The notes under the pieces were generated by a model. It ran no database searches. It was not told the DNA's origin and saw only the letters and a program-made list of their open reading frames with translations. A DNA stretch of 64,000 nt, from positions 124,001 through 188,000 of the forward strand of contig NZ_JYON01000005.1 of the NCBI RefSeq assembly GCF_000952155.1, given 5' to 3'. The position numbers were made by a program, and so were the translations under genes. The stretch is from Aliterella atlantica CENA595. GTDB lineage: Bacteria > Cyanobacteriota > Cyanobacteriia > Cyanobacteriales > Chroococcidiopsidaceae. Positions 46,901 to 55,963 of this stretch are shown here, piece by piece (position 1 is the stretch's first letter; each line of letters starts with the position of its first letter).

Positions 46901-47259
46901 ATCGTTTGTCTATTCTCGACCAATTTATCGAGCCAAGTCAATGGGCGAATGTGTGTCATCAAGCGCGAAATATCTCAGAAACCTTATTGCGCGATCGCTC
47001 ATCTTTTATCGAACTGTGTCAACAACAAAGCGATCGTGCCGCGAAAAAACTAGCATATCGCCTGCATCAGCAAAAATTACGTCTCAACCAACTTTCCCAA
47101 CCCAAATCAACCAACGAACTGAAGTTAGAAATAGCTTTAAACCAAGCTTTATTAGCTGGAATTCGAGTTCCTTGCCTTAAGCCTGATTCTGTTGGCTTTA
47201 TTATCCTCTCTGGGCGAACTCCCGTTCAACCGCAACAAGAAGGGGTAAGTGATGACTGA
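43957..47259 (+). CDS. dpdE: DpdE, SNF2-like helicase of the Dpd restriction module
   Basis: 1100 residues. LLADEVGLGKT (177-187, Walker A), SILDEAHH (DEAH 259-262), LVLSATPVLN and the C-terminal motif QLEQRLGRIDRIGG place it in the SNF2/RapA-like group. The N-terminal 150 residues have a beta-rich region (YIYLEAEATWVIGRISHWD) of unknown type. In characterised Dpd islands the D-K genes are needed for restriction of unmodified DNA. GAGAG is near the ATG. Its 3' end overlaps dpdF by 11 bases. Confidence 0.87.
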   Translation: MTLGFLVRSTDNTLGIGKLTALTALEGTVEYFYSVGRRITKTLPRPSLRKVKLQRQTRCYIYLEAEATWVIGRISHWDEDCQKYEIALPDSKTILATEAEIFIRCQLPIDDPIDILAMKGQETPYFYNRRSRLVKCLIEQRAISRGITGLLSANVELYPHQVEVVRRVLEDPIQRYLLADEVGLGKTIEAGAILRQFLLDEPQQKALILVPQYLVAQWARELEDKFYISHFAQRVELLAVEDWRKIQHQTRAFGFSILDEAHHIAAMSASTDPLQKQCFATIKQLAHQCDRLLVLSATPVLNHEQDFLTMLHLLDPINYQLDDLAGFRRRVKTRQEIGHILLAFKEGANPFVLKTKSKQLQNLFSEDTYLLNLTNKLQNCLGNQAASITERDRLVGAIRTHISDTYRLHRRMLRNSRAASEDAIFARNAIPEAKYDLDDRSAQIHELLDEWRTVAPSENYSRIFLLLFRASNTWLEIFRQVIVARLNGVAPSELTQEFGVDDVQLLTQIPKFAGEQEILQSLLKIIQTPSAKGDRLELLTTIILHHLAEVLKLQSFSQLQVSVQHRVRRPFSTDKFPKLVIFTSFTQTCTKVFQSLVEMLSQQNVARHCRVDSREIVEKNIQKFRHDPHCFLLVCDSSGEEGRNLQFVDGLIHFDLPWSPNQLEQRLGRIDRIGGKMASESWLLAGVDLPDSVQNAWYQLLKDGFGIFERSIASLQFYVDKKIIDLEKLLFQSGSYELLDIIETIRAEIEAEQVKINEQNALDEIDALEEDAARYFENLDNYDAKHQDIERATEAWLCSALGFRKNYDVNLKYVCNYEPTQRTLIPAGDLIDRFAPHAKQQGTYDRRLANRYCGVNLYRIGEGLTDTLTSYLHWDDRGKAFAMWRQDESWDTNEGGEWIGFQFDYLVEADLTKVEQVIEAANVKFNQKALKRRSDALFPPILETIFLDVHLERVEDENLLKILQRPYVGKKHQIRDYNLAKNRLSILDQFIEPSQWANVCHQARNISETLLRDRSSFIELCQQQSDRAAKKLAYRLHQQKLRLNQLSQPKSTNELKLEIALNQALLAGIRVPCLKPDSVGFIILSGRTPVQPQQEGVSDD

Positions 47260-49804
47260 CGCTTTCGATCGCCTCAAAAGCATTATTCAAAGTGGCAACT
47301 ACGGCAATTTTTTAGCAGTTAATTCCCATGACTTCCCCGAAGCTTGTCACCAAAACTTACTGAACGCTTTAAAAGCAGTTGGCAGTCCTAATCAGTCTGG
47401 AATGGAGGAAATAGCAGGCTTAATTCGTCATGTTTTGCGTCGAGAAGACGAAGACTTACAAGGCGGAATCCCCCAAAGCCTTAGCATTCCTCGGCGTTTT
47501 CCCTATCCTAGCGAACGCGAAACTTGGCTGCGTTGCGGCATCGATATTTTAGACGAAAAAACAGACCATTTTTTGCTTTGCGCCCGTCCTTGGCGACCAG
47601 AATGGTTAGATTTAGGCGATCGCTATCTTCCCGAACAACTCGCCTTTGCAGAAAAGCCCCGTCGGAATTATCCTTGCGTTCCTGGCGATCCTTTTCTAGC
47701 TTTAGTAGCAAGGGACTCTTACCGCAGCGCTGGACAAAGAGAAGCAATTCGAGCAGTTTTGACCGCACCAGAAAAGTCAACTTTAGTAATTAACTTACCT
47801 ACAGGTTCGGGAAAAAGTCTTTGCGCTCAATTACCCGCCCTGCTTAAGTCGCAAACAACTGGTGTAAGTGTGGTGGTTGTGCCTACTACAGCTTTAGCGT
47901 TGGATCAAGAACGAGCATTGCAACCTTTTATCATTCATCCTACTGCCTACTATGGGGATGAATCGACATCGGGGCAACAAAGACGCAACGCAATTCGCCA
48001 ACGCATTCGTCAAGGGACTCAGCGTATTGTCTTTACGTCTCCTGAAAGTCTAATTCAATCTCTAAGTCCTTCTCTCTATCAAGCTGCCGATTTAGGATTA
48101 TTGCGTTATTTTGTCATTGATGAAGCCCACATGGTCGAGCAGTGGGGAGAGGGATTTAGACCAGCTTTTCAGGAAATGCCAGGATTACGCCAGGATTTAC
48201 TGCGCCGTACATCGTTTAACACACTCTTACTCACCGCTACCTTAACAGAGTCTTGTTTGCAGACTCTAGAAACTTTCTTTGGGCAGCCTGGAGAATTTCA
48301 AGTAATTTCGGCGGTGCAGTTACGTCCCGAACCGTCTTACTGGTTTGCTAAGTGTGCCAATGAAAACGTCCGGAGAGAAAGACTTTTAGAAGCAGTTCAT
48401 CATTTACCACGCCCGCTAATTATCTACGCTTCCACACGGGAAGATGTATCACGGTGGGCGGATGAATTGCAGCAAGCAGGTTTTAGCCGCTATGGGGTAA
48501 TGACGGGAAAATCAACACCAGAGGAACGCAAGCAACTCATTAGCGACTGGTGCGAGAGGAAAATCGATATTGTGGTAGCAACTTCTGCTTTTGGATTAGG
48601 AGTAGATCGTGGCGATGTCCGCGCTGTTATTCATGTTTGTATCCCCGAAACTATCGACCGTTTTTATCAAGAAGTGGGGCGTGTAGGGCGAGATGGAAAA
48701 GCAGCTATTTCTCTAACTTTATATACCGACGATGACTATAAAATTGCCCAACATTTAAACGAAAAATCTACTATTACTATCGAGCGAGGGCTGCAAAGAT
48801 GGCGAAGTATGTTCGAGCGCAAGCAGGTATTAAGTAATGGTTGTTATCGCGTTTCTATTGATATTCCTCCTTCGATGTTGCCTGAAGACATTGACATGGA
48901 CAGCCAACAAAATCGTGCATGGAATAGTAGAACGCTCACTTTAATGAGTCAAGCAGGTTTAATTGCAATTGACTGGGAAAACCCACTACACAGAAGTAGT
49001 TTTACATCAGAAGCAGACTATCAACACGCCTATAATTCTCGCATTATTCGTACCTTGGATGAATATCACCTCAACCCAGATACTTGGGAATTAAAAGTTG
49101 AACATATCCGCCAACGCCGCCAAGCGCTCAATTATCAAAATTTGAGCTTGATGAAAGAAGCATCACAAAGACCTAATCGTTGTTTTGCAGAAATTTTTGA
49201 GCAAGCATACGCCATTCCTGCAAGAGCAAAACATACTCCTAGAAAAAGCGTTAAAGTATCTCGTGCTTGTGGTGGATGTCCTTTTTGTCGTCAGCAAAAA
49301 GTTGCATCTTTTTCCGAAGTTATGCCTTCACCTTTACCTATTTGGGGAAGTCCTCATTTTGCTCTAGGAGAACAGCTAAAACGGTTGTTTGCTGGAGAGA
49401 AGTTAATGTTAGTTTTTTATAATTATCTGGAAGCAAAACAGTGGAGAACAAATCAATCACAAATTATTGAATGGCTGATACAGCAAGGAATTAATAATAT
49501 TGTGTTTTCAGATAATGGCAAAGAATCTGTAAAAGAAGTTATTAACCAATTTCGAGAAAATTCTATTTTTTTATTTGATAATTATCAACCTATTAAAATG
49601 CCTGCTATCCCTACGTTAATCTTGCATCCGCCAGCAGTTAGTATTCCTCAAAGTTATTTATGTCAAAGCGATCGCTCATCTTACCGCATTATTCTACTCC
49701 CTAACGATACCCCAGATCCTAATCGAGATGACCGAAAACTAATTGATGTATTTAATGGACGAAGTTTTCGTATTGAAGTTTTTTGTAAGGAAATTGGTTT
49801 ATGA
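47249..49804 (+). CDS. dpdF: DpdF, RecQ-like DEAH helicase of the Dpd restriction module
   Basis: 851 residues (850 if the second ATG at 47252 is used). NLPTGSGKS (182-190), VIDEAHMVEQWG (DEAH 291-294), LTATLTES, TSAFGLGVDRGDVR and QEVGRVGRDGK are helicase motifs I-VI in the RecQ order. Cysteines CGGCPFC near 672 form a zinc site as in RecQ. A helicase-independent C-terminus of about 150 residues resembles a nucleotide-binding domain. It overlaps both neighbours, indicating one operon. Confidence 0.87.
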   Translation: MMTDAFDRLKSIIQSGNYGNFLAVNSHDFPEACHQNLLNALKAVGSPNQSGMEEIAGLIRHVLRREDEDLQGGIPQSLSIPRRFPYPSERETWLRCGIDILDEKTDHFLLCARPWRPEWLDLGDRYLPEQLAFAEKPRRNYPCVPGDPFLALVARDSYRSAGQREAIRAVLTAPEKSTLVINLPTGSGKSLCAQLPALLKSQTTGVSVVVVPTTALALDQERALQPFIIHPTAYYGDESTSGQQRRNAIRQRIRQGTQRIVFTSPESLIQSLSPSLYQAADLGLLRYFVIDEAHMVEQWGEGFRPAFQEMPGLRQDLLRRTSFNTLLLTATLTESCLQTLETFFGQPGEFQVISAVQLRPEPSYWFAKCANENVRRERLLEAVHHLPRPLIIYASTREDVSRWADELQQAGFSRYGVMTGKSTPEERKQLISDWCERKIDIVVATSAFGLGVDRGDVRAVIHVCIPETIDRFYQEVGRVGRDGKAAISLTLYTDDDYKIAQHLNEKSTITIERGLQRWRSMFERKQVLSNGCYRVSIDIPPSMLPEDIDMDSQQNRAWNSRTLTLMSQAGLIAIDWENPLHRSSFTSEADYQHAYNSRIIRTLDEYHLNPDTWELKVEHIRQRRQALNYQNLSLMKEASQRPNRCFAEIFEQAYAIPARAKHTPRKSVKVSRACGGCPFCRQQKVASFSEVMPSPLPIWGSPHFALGEQLKRLFAGEKLMLVFYNYLEAKQWRTNQSQIIEWLIQQGINNIVFSDNGKESVKEVINQFRENSIFLFDNYQPIKMPAIPTLILHPPAVSIPQSYLCQSDRSSYRIILLPNDTPDPNRDDRKLIDVFNGRSFRIEVFCKEIGL

Positions 49805-50685
49805 GTGTGTTAAAAGAACCTTTTGCAATTCCTAGTAGATTTAGAGGAATTTATCGATACTTGCTACACGCCAAAGGTCAAAGAGAAAAAAGAGAAGTTT
49901 TAGCAAAAATCATCTCTCCTGATGAATTAGTAAAAGATAAACCTTCACCAAGACCTATGTTTGATGCCTCCCTTAGGGAGTGTTTTAAATGCGGTCTGTT
50001 AATAAAAGAGGAGAATGAAGACTATACCGAGATTGTTATTAACCCTAATTTATCTGCAGAAGCAAGAAATCCTAAAACTGGTGATGAATTATTACCTAAT
50101 ACTTTAGCAGACCTCTTTTTTGCTTCCGATAATGAAGATGAATATGACTTTGGATTAGTTTGTGCTTGGTATTTATCTCAAAATGTTTACGATCCACCTA
50201 GAACATGGGAAGCGGTAGAACAAAAAGTTGCCGAACAAAAGGTTGGAGAGTTATTAAAAATGACTAACAACACTCTGTATGGTCAAATGGATGACTGGAT
50301 GGGTTATATGGGTTTACTTTGGGGTCATGCGTTAGAGAGAAAAAGAATACTTGTTCCCGATCCAACTATCTATCTAAAACGCAATCTTAGATACTTATTT
50401 CAAAAGTCAGATGAAAAAGTTTTGGCAAGAGAATTTATCGATCGCCTAGCTAAGAAATGCCCTATTTTTGAAACTGGACACTTTCGAGAAACAATAGAAG
50501 CAAATATTGGTCGCCGCCAACCTAATTATTTATCTAACTCTACTGCTTTTGCCTTACTACGTTTACAAAATGAAGGGTATATCGAACTAAAAAGGGAATC
50601 TGATGCTGATTTAATGATATTGCCAAAAGCTAATAATCAGATTGATGATAGCAGTCGCATTTCTCATATTACTTATAAAGGTTAA
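49801..50685 (+). CDS. dpdG: DpdG, Dpd restriction-module protein
   Basis: 294 residues. Start codon overlaps the dpdF stop (ATGA). No recognised catalytic motif; the N-terminal segment (FRGIYRYLLHAKGQREKREVL) could be a winged helix. Size and position between dpdF and dpdH fit DpdG. Required for restriction in studied systems, activity unknown. AT-rich codon use compared with dpdE. Confidence 0.8.
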   Translation: MSVLKEPFAIPSRFRGIYRYLLHAKGQREKREVLAKIISPDELVKDKPSPRPMFDASLRECFKCGLLIKEENEDYTEIVINPNLSAEARNPKTGDELLPNTLADLFFASDNEDEYDFGLVCAWYLSQNVYDPPRTWEAVEQKVAEQKVGELLKMTNNTLYGQMDDWMGYMGLLWGHALERKRILVPDPTIYLKRNLRYLFQKSDEKVLAREFIDRLAKKCPIFETGHFRETIEANIGRRQPNYLSNSTAFALLRLQNEGYIELKRESDADLMILPKANNQIDDSSRISHITYKG

Positions 50686-50690
50686 ATATT

Positions 50691-53600
50691 ATGGTATTTA
50701 AAAACTATGTCTGCTGGCGTTATGAAAACGTACAACGCATTCTAAACATAGAAGCTATCCAACCGCCAGATCATATTTTCTTAGCTATACATCATCCTAT
50801 AGTAATGAAACGGGGAGAATTGATCGCAGGTGAAGCAAAAACTACTTATACTGAAAGTGAATTTTTAAAGGATTTTTTAGTACCAAATGACTTTGCTTTT
50901 GTTCCTATATTAGGTAGTTCGGGAACTGGGAAATCTCACCTTATTCGCTGGTTAGCTGCTAACATTGAATCAACAGACAAACGCAAAGTTTTACTGATTC
51001 CTAAACTGGGAACTAATTTAAAAGATATTATTAAAATTATCCTCGATCTTCCTGAGTTACAGGAAGATAAATTTGCTGAATATCACAAACGTTTAAATCA
51101 AGCAGGTAGCAGCTTAACAGAAGGGGAAGCTAGAAAACAATTACTCAATCAACTTGCTGTTGCTGTCGGGGATAATGGAGAACGCGATCGCAATCAACTA
51201 ACTGAAGCACAAATTTACCTTGTTGAAGAATTAGATTCTTTACTATACGATCCTTTCTTCCGCACACATTGGTTAAAAGATGGCGGAATCATTCATCGTC
51301 TCATTACTCATATTTTGGGAAATCATAAGACAGTTGATATTGTTGAAGAGAGGAGAGAATTTACTGCAAACGACTTACCAAGCAATGTTTTAGACATTCA
51401 AAAGTCAGGAGAAAAATCAAGAGGCTTTTATACTAGCTTAATATATGACGATGAAATTCAGAAAGAAACTGTATCTTGGTTAAATCAACACTTAGACGAA
51501 GCTATCACTCAAATTTTAAATTTAGGTAGAGAAGACCTACAAATTTTGATGCGTGAAGTTCGTCAAACCCTCGCGGAAAAAGATATTGAGTTGGTTTTAC
51601 TTATTGAAGATTTTGCCAAACTACAAGGGATAGATAGAGAGTTACTAGAAGCGTTTTTAGCCCGCCCTCAGCAAGCAGGAAGCAAACCATTATGTGCAAT
51701 AAGAACCGCCCTTGCTTGTACTACAGGTTACTTTGAAAGCTTAAAAGACACAGTTAAACAAAGAGTAACATTTAGTGTCAACTTAGATGTTGGCGAAATT
51801 GGGGAAAAATCGTTGTTAACTGAAGCTGACCTCCAACAGTTTGTCGCCAGATATCTTAATGCAGTTCGACAAGAAGATGAGGAAATTCAAAGCTGGGCTA
51901 AAGAATACAAAAATCATGTTGGTAATGGGATAAAACCGCCTAGCTTTTGTGATGGATGCGAACATCGTCAAGCGTGTCATGTAGGCTTCGGTGAAGTTGA
52001 TGGAATGGGACTTTATCCCTTTACACCTCAAGCTTTAAAACAAATGCTGAGGCGTGTTAATCCAGGTGATTTTAAGCCTAGACTTTTGCTCAAAGATGTC
52101 TTGAAATATGTATTAGAAAATTCAATTGATAATATTCAACAAGGGAGTTTTCCCTCAATTATCTTACGAGAACATTTTGGAAAAATGCGCTTGAAAGCAA
52201 TTGTTCAAGATGACATCGAAAATCTAGATCCTTCTAACGCCGAACGCCGTCAAACATTAATAGATTTATGGACAGATAGCGATACTCTGCGCGATTTTCC
52301 TACTGAAATGCATACCGCTTTTAATCTTCCTCCTCTAGGAGTCGGGGTTATTACAACTCAAATTACAAAAAGAGAGCCATCAAATCCAGAACTTCTAGTA
52401 AGTTATCAACCAGAACTAGAGCCATCAAAGCCCCAAATTCCAGAGAGATTAATTAAACAACTAGAAATTCTCGACAATTGGAATAATCACGAGTTTTTGC
52501 CGCAGGATATTGAAAAACCGATTCGTGAGTTTGTATTTCCTGCTGTTCTTGAACGTATTGAATGGGATACTCAAATGTTAATGAAGGGAAGTTTTGCAGC
52601 TAGTACCCATTTACTTTTCAAGCAGAGGAATGTTCTCGTTTATAGCCCAAGAGTCAGAGGAGAGGGAGCAACTTATTCAGGTATTAGATTGGATCTTCCC
52701 ATTAATCCAGGTGATGAAAATGAGTTTCGGGAAACAGCGATCGCATTCCAAGGGATTCTTCAATACAATTACTACAAAAACTGGAACTTTCCCGATGGCG
52801 ATCGCTACTTTCGCGCTTACGCTAAACAGCTAGAACTATGGAGCGAACACATTATCGATTGCATTCACCGTCGTCCTCGACAATCGGCGGAACTTTGGAA
52901 TCCTGTTCCCGCTGCTGTAGAGTTACTAGCGATCGCTGCAAGAATGTCAGGATATCCAACAAATTCTATTGAAGACTCCATTAACTCTTTATTTCTCAAA
53001 CTAGAAGACAAAGATGAGAGCGAGCGAACTAAGACTTGGAAGAAACTTTTTAAAGAATTTCAAAATAATCGAGACAAACTTTTAGAAATTGTTAGCAGTC
53101 GTATCGCTTGTACTAAAGGAAGCAATCGCACTTTCCAAATTATCGATGCGGTGCAAATTCTCAATCCCCTTAAAGAAATTCGCAAAACCTGGCAGCCTCA
53201 ATGCGAGATTCCTGACGATTTGAATAGCGAGTATGAGGCGATCCAACAAGTTCGTCAGAAAGTAGATGAGTTGTTAATACAAGCAATAGAAGAAGAATGC
53301 GATCGCCAACTTAATATTTATCAAGACTTATCCACAGAATTTGGCGAAGATGTCAATAAAAAAGAGGTTGTCAGTATCGTCAAGCAAGCTATTGAGAAAG
53401 CACAAGAAGCAGGGGTAGCTGGACAAGTAAATACAGACAGATTATTGACAGTTATAGACCGATTTCAACAGACTCGCTTTAAGGGTTATGTAGAAACCAT
53501 GAAAAAGGTTAAAGCAGAAAGAGATTCTCCTGACAATAGTGTTGGTAAGCTCCTACAATACCTTAGCGAGAACAATCAAAAAGCCATGACTGATGCTTCA

Positions 53601-53765
53601 GAATTTCTCAACGAAACTAATGATTTTCTAGATAAATCTAATGTCCGCGTTCAAGATAATATTATTAAACTTCAGTCAGTTGAAGGAATATCAATAGAAA
53701 ATCTACTTGAATCTATACAGAATCGATTTATTGAACTACAAACCTTACTTGAAGAAATTAGATAA
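50691..53765 (+). CDS. dpdH: DpdH, P-loop ATPase of the Dpd restriction module
   Basis: 1024 residues. GSSGTGKS (75-82) is Walker A and LVLLIEDF near residue 300 a Walker B. A cysteine set CDGCEHRQAC near 420 may bind zinc. The C-terminal 200 residues are strongly helical and charged, with coiled-coil appearance (NNQKAMTDASEFLNETNDFL). The size and place match DpdH. It starts 5 bp after dpdG and is 8 bp from dpdI. Possibly the motor that couples DNA recognition to cleavage; that is inference. Confidence 0.83.
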   Translation: MVFKNYVCWRYENVQRILNIEAIQPPDHIFLAIHHPIVMKRGELIAGEAKTTYTESEFLKDFLVPNDFAFVPILGSSGTGKSHLIRWLAANIESTDKRKVLLIPKLGTNLKDIIKIILDLPELQEDKFAEYHKRLNQAGSSLTEGEARKQLLNQLAVAVGDNGERDRNQLTEAQIYLVEELDSLLYDPFFRTHWLKDGGIIHRLITHILGNHKTVDIVEERREFTANDLPSNVLDIQKSGEKSRGFYTSLIYDDEIQKETVSWLNQHLDEAITQILNLGREDLQILMREVRQTLAEKDIELVLLIEDFAKLQGIDRELLEAFLARPQQAGSKPLCAIRTALACTTGYFESLKDTVKQRVTFSVNLDVGEIGEKSLLTEADLQQFVARYLNAVRQEDEEIQSWAKEYKNHVGNGIKPPSFCDGCEHRQACHVGFGEVDGMGLYPFTPQALKQMLRRVNPGDFKPRLLLKDVLKYVLENSIDNIQQGSFPSIILREHFGKMRLKAIVQDDIENLDPSNAERRQTLIDLWTDSDTLRDFPTEMHTAFNLPPLGVGVITTQITKREPSNPELLVSYQPELEPSKPQIPERLIKQLEILDNWNNHEFLPQDIEKPIREFVFPAVLERIEWDTQMLMKGSFAASTHLLFKQRNVLVYSPRVRGEGATYSGIRLDLPINPGDENEFRETAIAFQGILQYNYYKNWNFPDGDRYFRAYAKQLELWSEHIIDCIHRRPRQSAELWNPVPAAVELLAIAARMSGYPTNSIEDSINSLFLKLEDKDESERTKTWKKLFKEFQNNRDKLLEIVSSRIACTKGSNRTFQIIDAVQILNPLKEIRKTWQPQCEIPDDLNSEYEAIQQVRQKVDELLIQAIEEECDRQLNIYQDLSTEFGEDVNKKEVVSIVKQAIEKAQEAGVAGQVNTDRLLTVIDRFQQTRFKGYVETMKKVKAERDSPDNSVGKLLQYLSENNQKAMTDASEFLNETNDFLDKSNVRVQDNIIKLQSVEGISIENLLESIQNRFIELQTLLEEIR

Positions 53766-53773
53766 TCGCTTAT

Positions 53774-54481
53774 ATGCTTATAAAAAAGTCCCAAGAACTC
53801 ATTAAATTATCCCAAAGAGGAATTACTCTACATGAGTTAGCCAAAAATATTGATGGATTTAGAAGCAGAGAACAACTAATAAGTCAAGCTGTTGGAGAAA
53901 TTTTCATACTTAATAACACCTTAAAGCTTTTTCGTCAACATAGGATTATTGCTTTTGATTTTAGCTCGAAAGTTGAGACTATATTAGAAATGGTTGGTAA
54001 TACAAAAGTCAACTTTCAAGCCTCGCCAGAATGGATACTAGATAACAAAAACTTTAACGGCAAAAAGTTTCAATCTGAGATAGACAGCCTTAAAAACTTA
54101 CTTAAACAACAACTTTTACTAGCCTGGAGAAACTATTTACTCCGGCGTTTACCAAGTACAAATCAAGATTTCCTAGATTTGTTGTCAAGAATTGATGCTT
54201 TCAAAATTACAGTAAAAAATATTAAGAACTTAAGCGCACTTATCAAAAGAGATGAATTTCCCAGAACCCAGGAAGAATTTGATAATACAGAATACCTAAT
54301 TCATCAATTAGAAGCAGCGTGGGATAGTCTTAATGCTTCAGAAGTTTCTGAATCTGTACTTGTCTTCTTAAAAGCATCCGCAAGTCCGCAAGGCGCACCT
54401 TTGAATTTATTAACTTTAGAAGTTCAAGATTGGATAACCAAACATAAAGTTTCTGAAGAATTAAGGATTCGTTTGATTTAG
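53774..54481 (+). CDS. dpdI: DpdI, Dpd restriction-module protein
   Basis: 235 residues, mostly charged helices with no recognised motif. Assignment rests on its position after dpdH and size. Its stop TAG is directly followed by the stop of convergent dpdB (TAGCTA), so the two operons meet with no spacer. Role unknown. Confidence 0.75.
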   Translation: MLIKKSQELIKLSQRGITLHELAKNIDGFRSREQLISQAVGEIFILNNTLKLFRQHRIIAFDFSSKVETILEMVGNTKVNFQASPEWILDNKNFNGKKFQSEIDSLKNLLKQQLLLAWRNYLLRRLPSTNQDFLDLLSRIDAFKITVKNIKNLSALIKRDEFPRTQEEFDNTEYLIHQLEAAWDSLNASEVSESVLVFLKASASPQGAPLNLLTLEVQDWITKHKVSEELRIRLI

Positions 54482-55579
54482 CTACATTAACCCGCTAACT
54501 GGAGCGACACCAACAAACTCTTGTAAGATTTTGTAACAGATATTTACCGTTATTTTTGTGTTAGAAATTATTGGTTCTCCTGTTGTGCCTACTTGAACCA
54601 GTCCGCGTTCTAACCAAAATTTGTTTTGCCGTCGCCAGTCAAGATTTTGCAAGTTTCTTAACCATTTAATTAAATCTTCTCCTGGAACATCCTCTTGATA
54701 AAGATTGTGAGCTAACATCCCCAATGATTGAAAAATAACAGCACTAACAAGCAAAGTTTCTTGTCTTTGCTGGCAGCGTTCTGCTTTGGTTTTGATCTGC
54801 CAAGGATCGTCATTAAGCGTACTTGCTGCTGCTGCCCAAAATGTTGTTGCCCAATCGATTTTTAGTTCTAAATCTTTTTTTGATTTGAGATTGGGAAACA
54901 TATACTTAGTAGCTATAACCAGTGTTGATAGTGTTAGTAACTTAGGATTATGACTACCCAAGCTATTTTCTATAGTTTCCACATTGTTGCGAAACTGGGG
55001 TACTCGTTGGAGTAGTTCTTTGGCAATGACAACCTGGGGCGATCGCTTATCAAAATAGTGGGACAGAGATACGCTAGGTCTTTGTACTAGCAGATTTTGA
55101 TCTCGAAATGCTTGGCGTTCCTCATCTAAGGATAATCCAGCATAGATTAGTACCCCTATCTCTAATTGAAACAAATCGCGCAGGTTCTCAGATTGTTGCG
55201 TCTCAATGTCTTGAAGCGCCTTACGAATCCCAAAACAGCGGTGTTGTCCGTCAGTTAACCGCAGTGTGACATCATGGTAAGGCAGAAAGATACTTCCATC
55301 TCTGTAAGTCGGCGATGGCTGAACGTTGACACAAATCGGCGGGAAAAAAGTCGTGCCATCTTTATATGTTTCTAGAATATATTGGGCAATTTCTTTAATC
55401 CGTGTAGGATTTGGTTTGCGTTGAGCTAAGTCTGGCAAATCTGGTCGATTGGGGACATAAAGGCGATTATCGTCCAATAGTCGGGCAATATCGCCATAAA
55501 ACACGCTGGTAATATAACTTTGGCGATCGCTTGGTAAACCACGACGAATAGGGACTGCTTTGAGTACAAGTTCCATCAT
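54482..55579 (-). CDS. dpdB: DpdB, DGQHR-domain (DndB/ParB-like) partner of DpdA
   Basis: 365 residues from the first ATG of a tandem ATGATG; a longer frame opens with TTG inside the intergenic control region. TDGQHRCFGIRKAL is the DGQHR signature shared with DndB. Later motifs PSVSLSHYFDKRSPQVVIAKELL fit the family. DpdB assists DpdA, with ATPase activity in the studied enzyme, to insert preQ0 into DNA. It is the only island gene on the minus strand, so it is controlled from the divergent RHH promoter region rather than with dpdA. Confidence 0.83.
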   Translation of the reverse strand: MMELVLKAVPIRRGLPSDRQSYITSVFYGDIARLLDDNRLYVPNRPDLPDLAQRKPNPTRIKEIAQYILETYKDGTTFFPPICVNVQPSPTYRDGSIFLPYHDVTLRLTDGQHRCFGIRKALQDIETQQSENLRDLFQLEIGVLIYAGLSLDEERQAFRDQNLLVQRPSVSLSHYFDKRSPQVVIAKELLQRVPQFRNNVETIENSLGSHNPKLLTLSTLVIATKYMFPNLKSKKDLELKIDWATTFWAAAASTLNDDPWQIKTKAERCQQRQETLLVSAVIFQSLGMLAHNLYQEDVPGEDLIKWLRNLQNLDWRRQNKFWLERGLVQVGTTGEPIISNTKITVNICYKILQEFVGVAPVSGLM

Positions 55580-55605
55580 GAAGAATCGTAGATTGAGCCT
55601 GTAGT

Positions 55606-55617
55606 CATGTCTACATG
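55606..55617. promoter_or_regulatory. Candidate operator between dpdB and the RHH-like gene
   Basis: CATGT-CT-ACATG, 5-bp arms around two bases, in the 67-bp gap between divergent starts. It is a plausible binding site for the adjacent RHH-like protein. Short, so it could be chance. Confidence 0.35.
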
Positions 55618-55646
55618 GTAGCAGGTGTTTTGTCAAGCCGAATAAA

Positions 55647-55937
55647 ATGCGGAAGTATTCATCGGGTATAGCAACCTTGTCTTCAACCGTCCGAGTCCCA
55701 GACGATATCTACGAAAAGCTACGGGAAATCAGGCTATCGCTAGAAAGCCAACATCAAAGTGCTGCACCGACTATGCAGGATTTAGTCAATGTTGCCTTAC
55801 AAAGATTTACCCGCGATTGGAATAACTCTGAAGAACAAAGTCAGATGCTTGCAGAATTGCTAGAGCATCGCAAAATAGCTCGCTCAAAGATGGGTAAGAA
55901 AAACGACAGTCGTCACGCATCTACAGAACAACCTTAG
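55647..55937 (+). CDS. Small RHH-like protein, possible regulator of dpdB/dpdJ
   Basis: 96 residues. STVRVPDDIYEKLREIRLSLE followed by TMQDLVNVALQRFTRDW has the strand-helix-helix spacing of ribbon-helix-helix proteins, with an insertion between helices. The C-terminal 30 residues are basic and probably disordered. Divergent from dpdB and 26 bp before dpdJ, so it is well placed to control both. Not one of the lettered dpd genes that I know. Confidence 0.6.
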   Translation: MRKYSSGIATLSSTVRVPDDIYEKLREIRLSLESQHQSAAPTMQDLVNVALQRFTRDWNNSEEQSQMLAELLEHRKIARSKMGKKNDSRHASTEQP

Positions 55938-55963
55938 CTAATTTAAGCACTGCACCTTATCCT

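Noticed and set aside
55634..55636. TTG start giving dpdB 19 more residues
   Set aside because: The extension is translated from the divergent control region and palindrome; the tandem ATG at 55574-55579 fits better.
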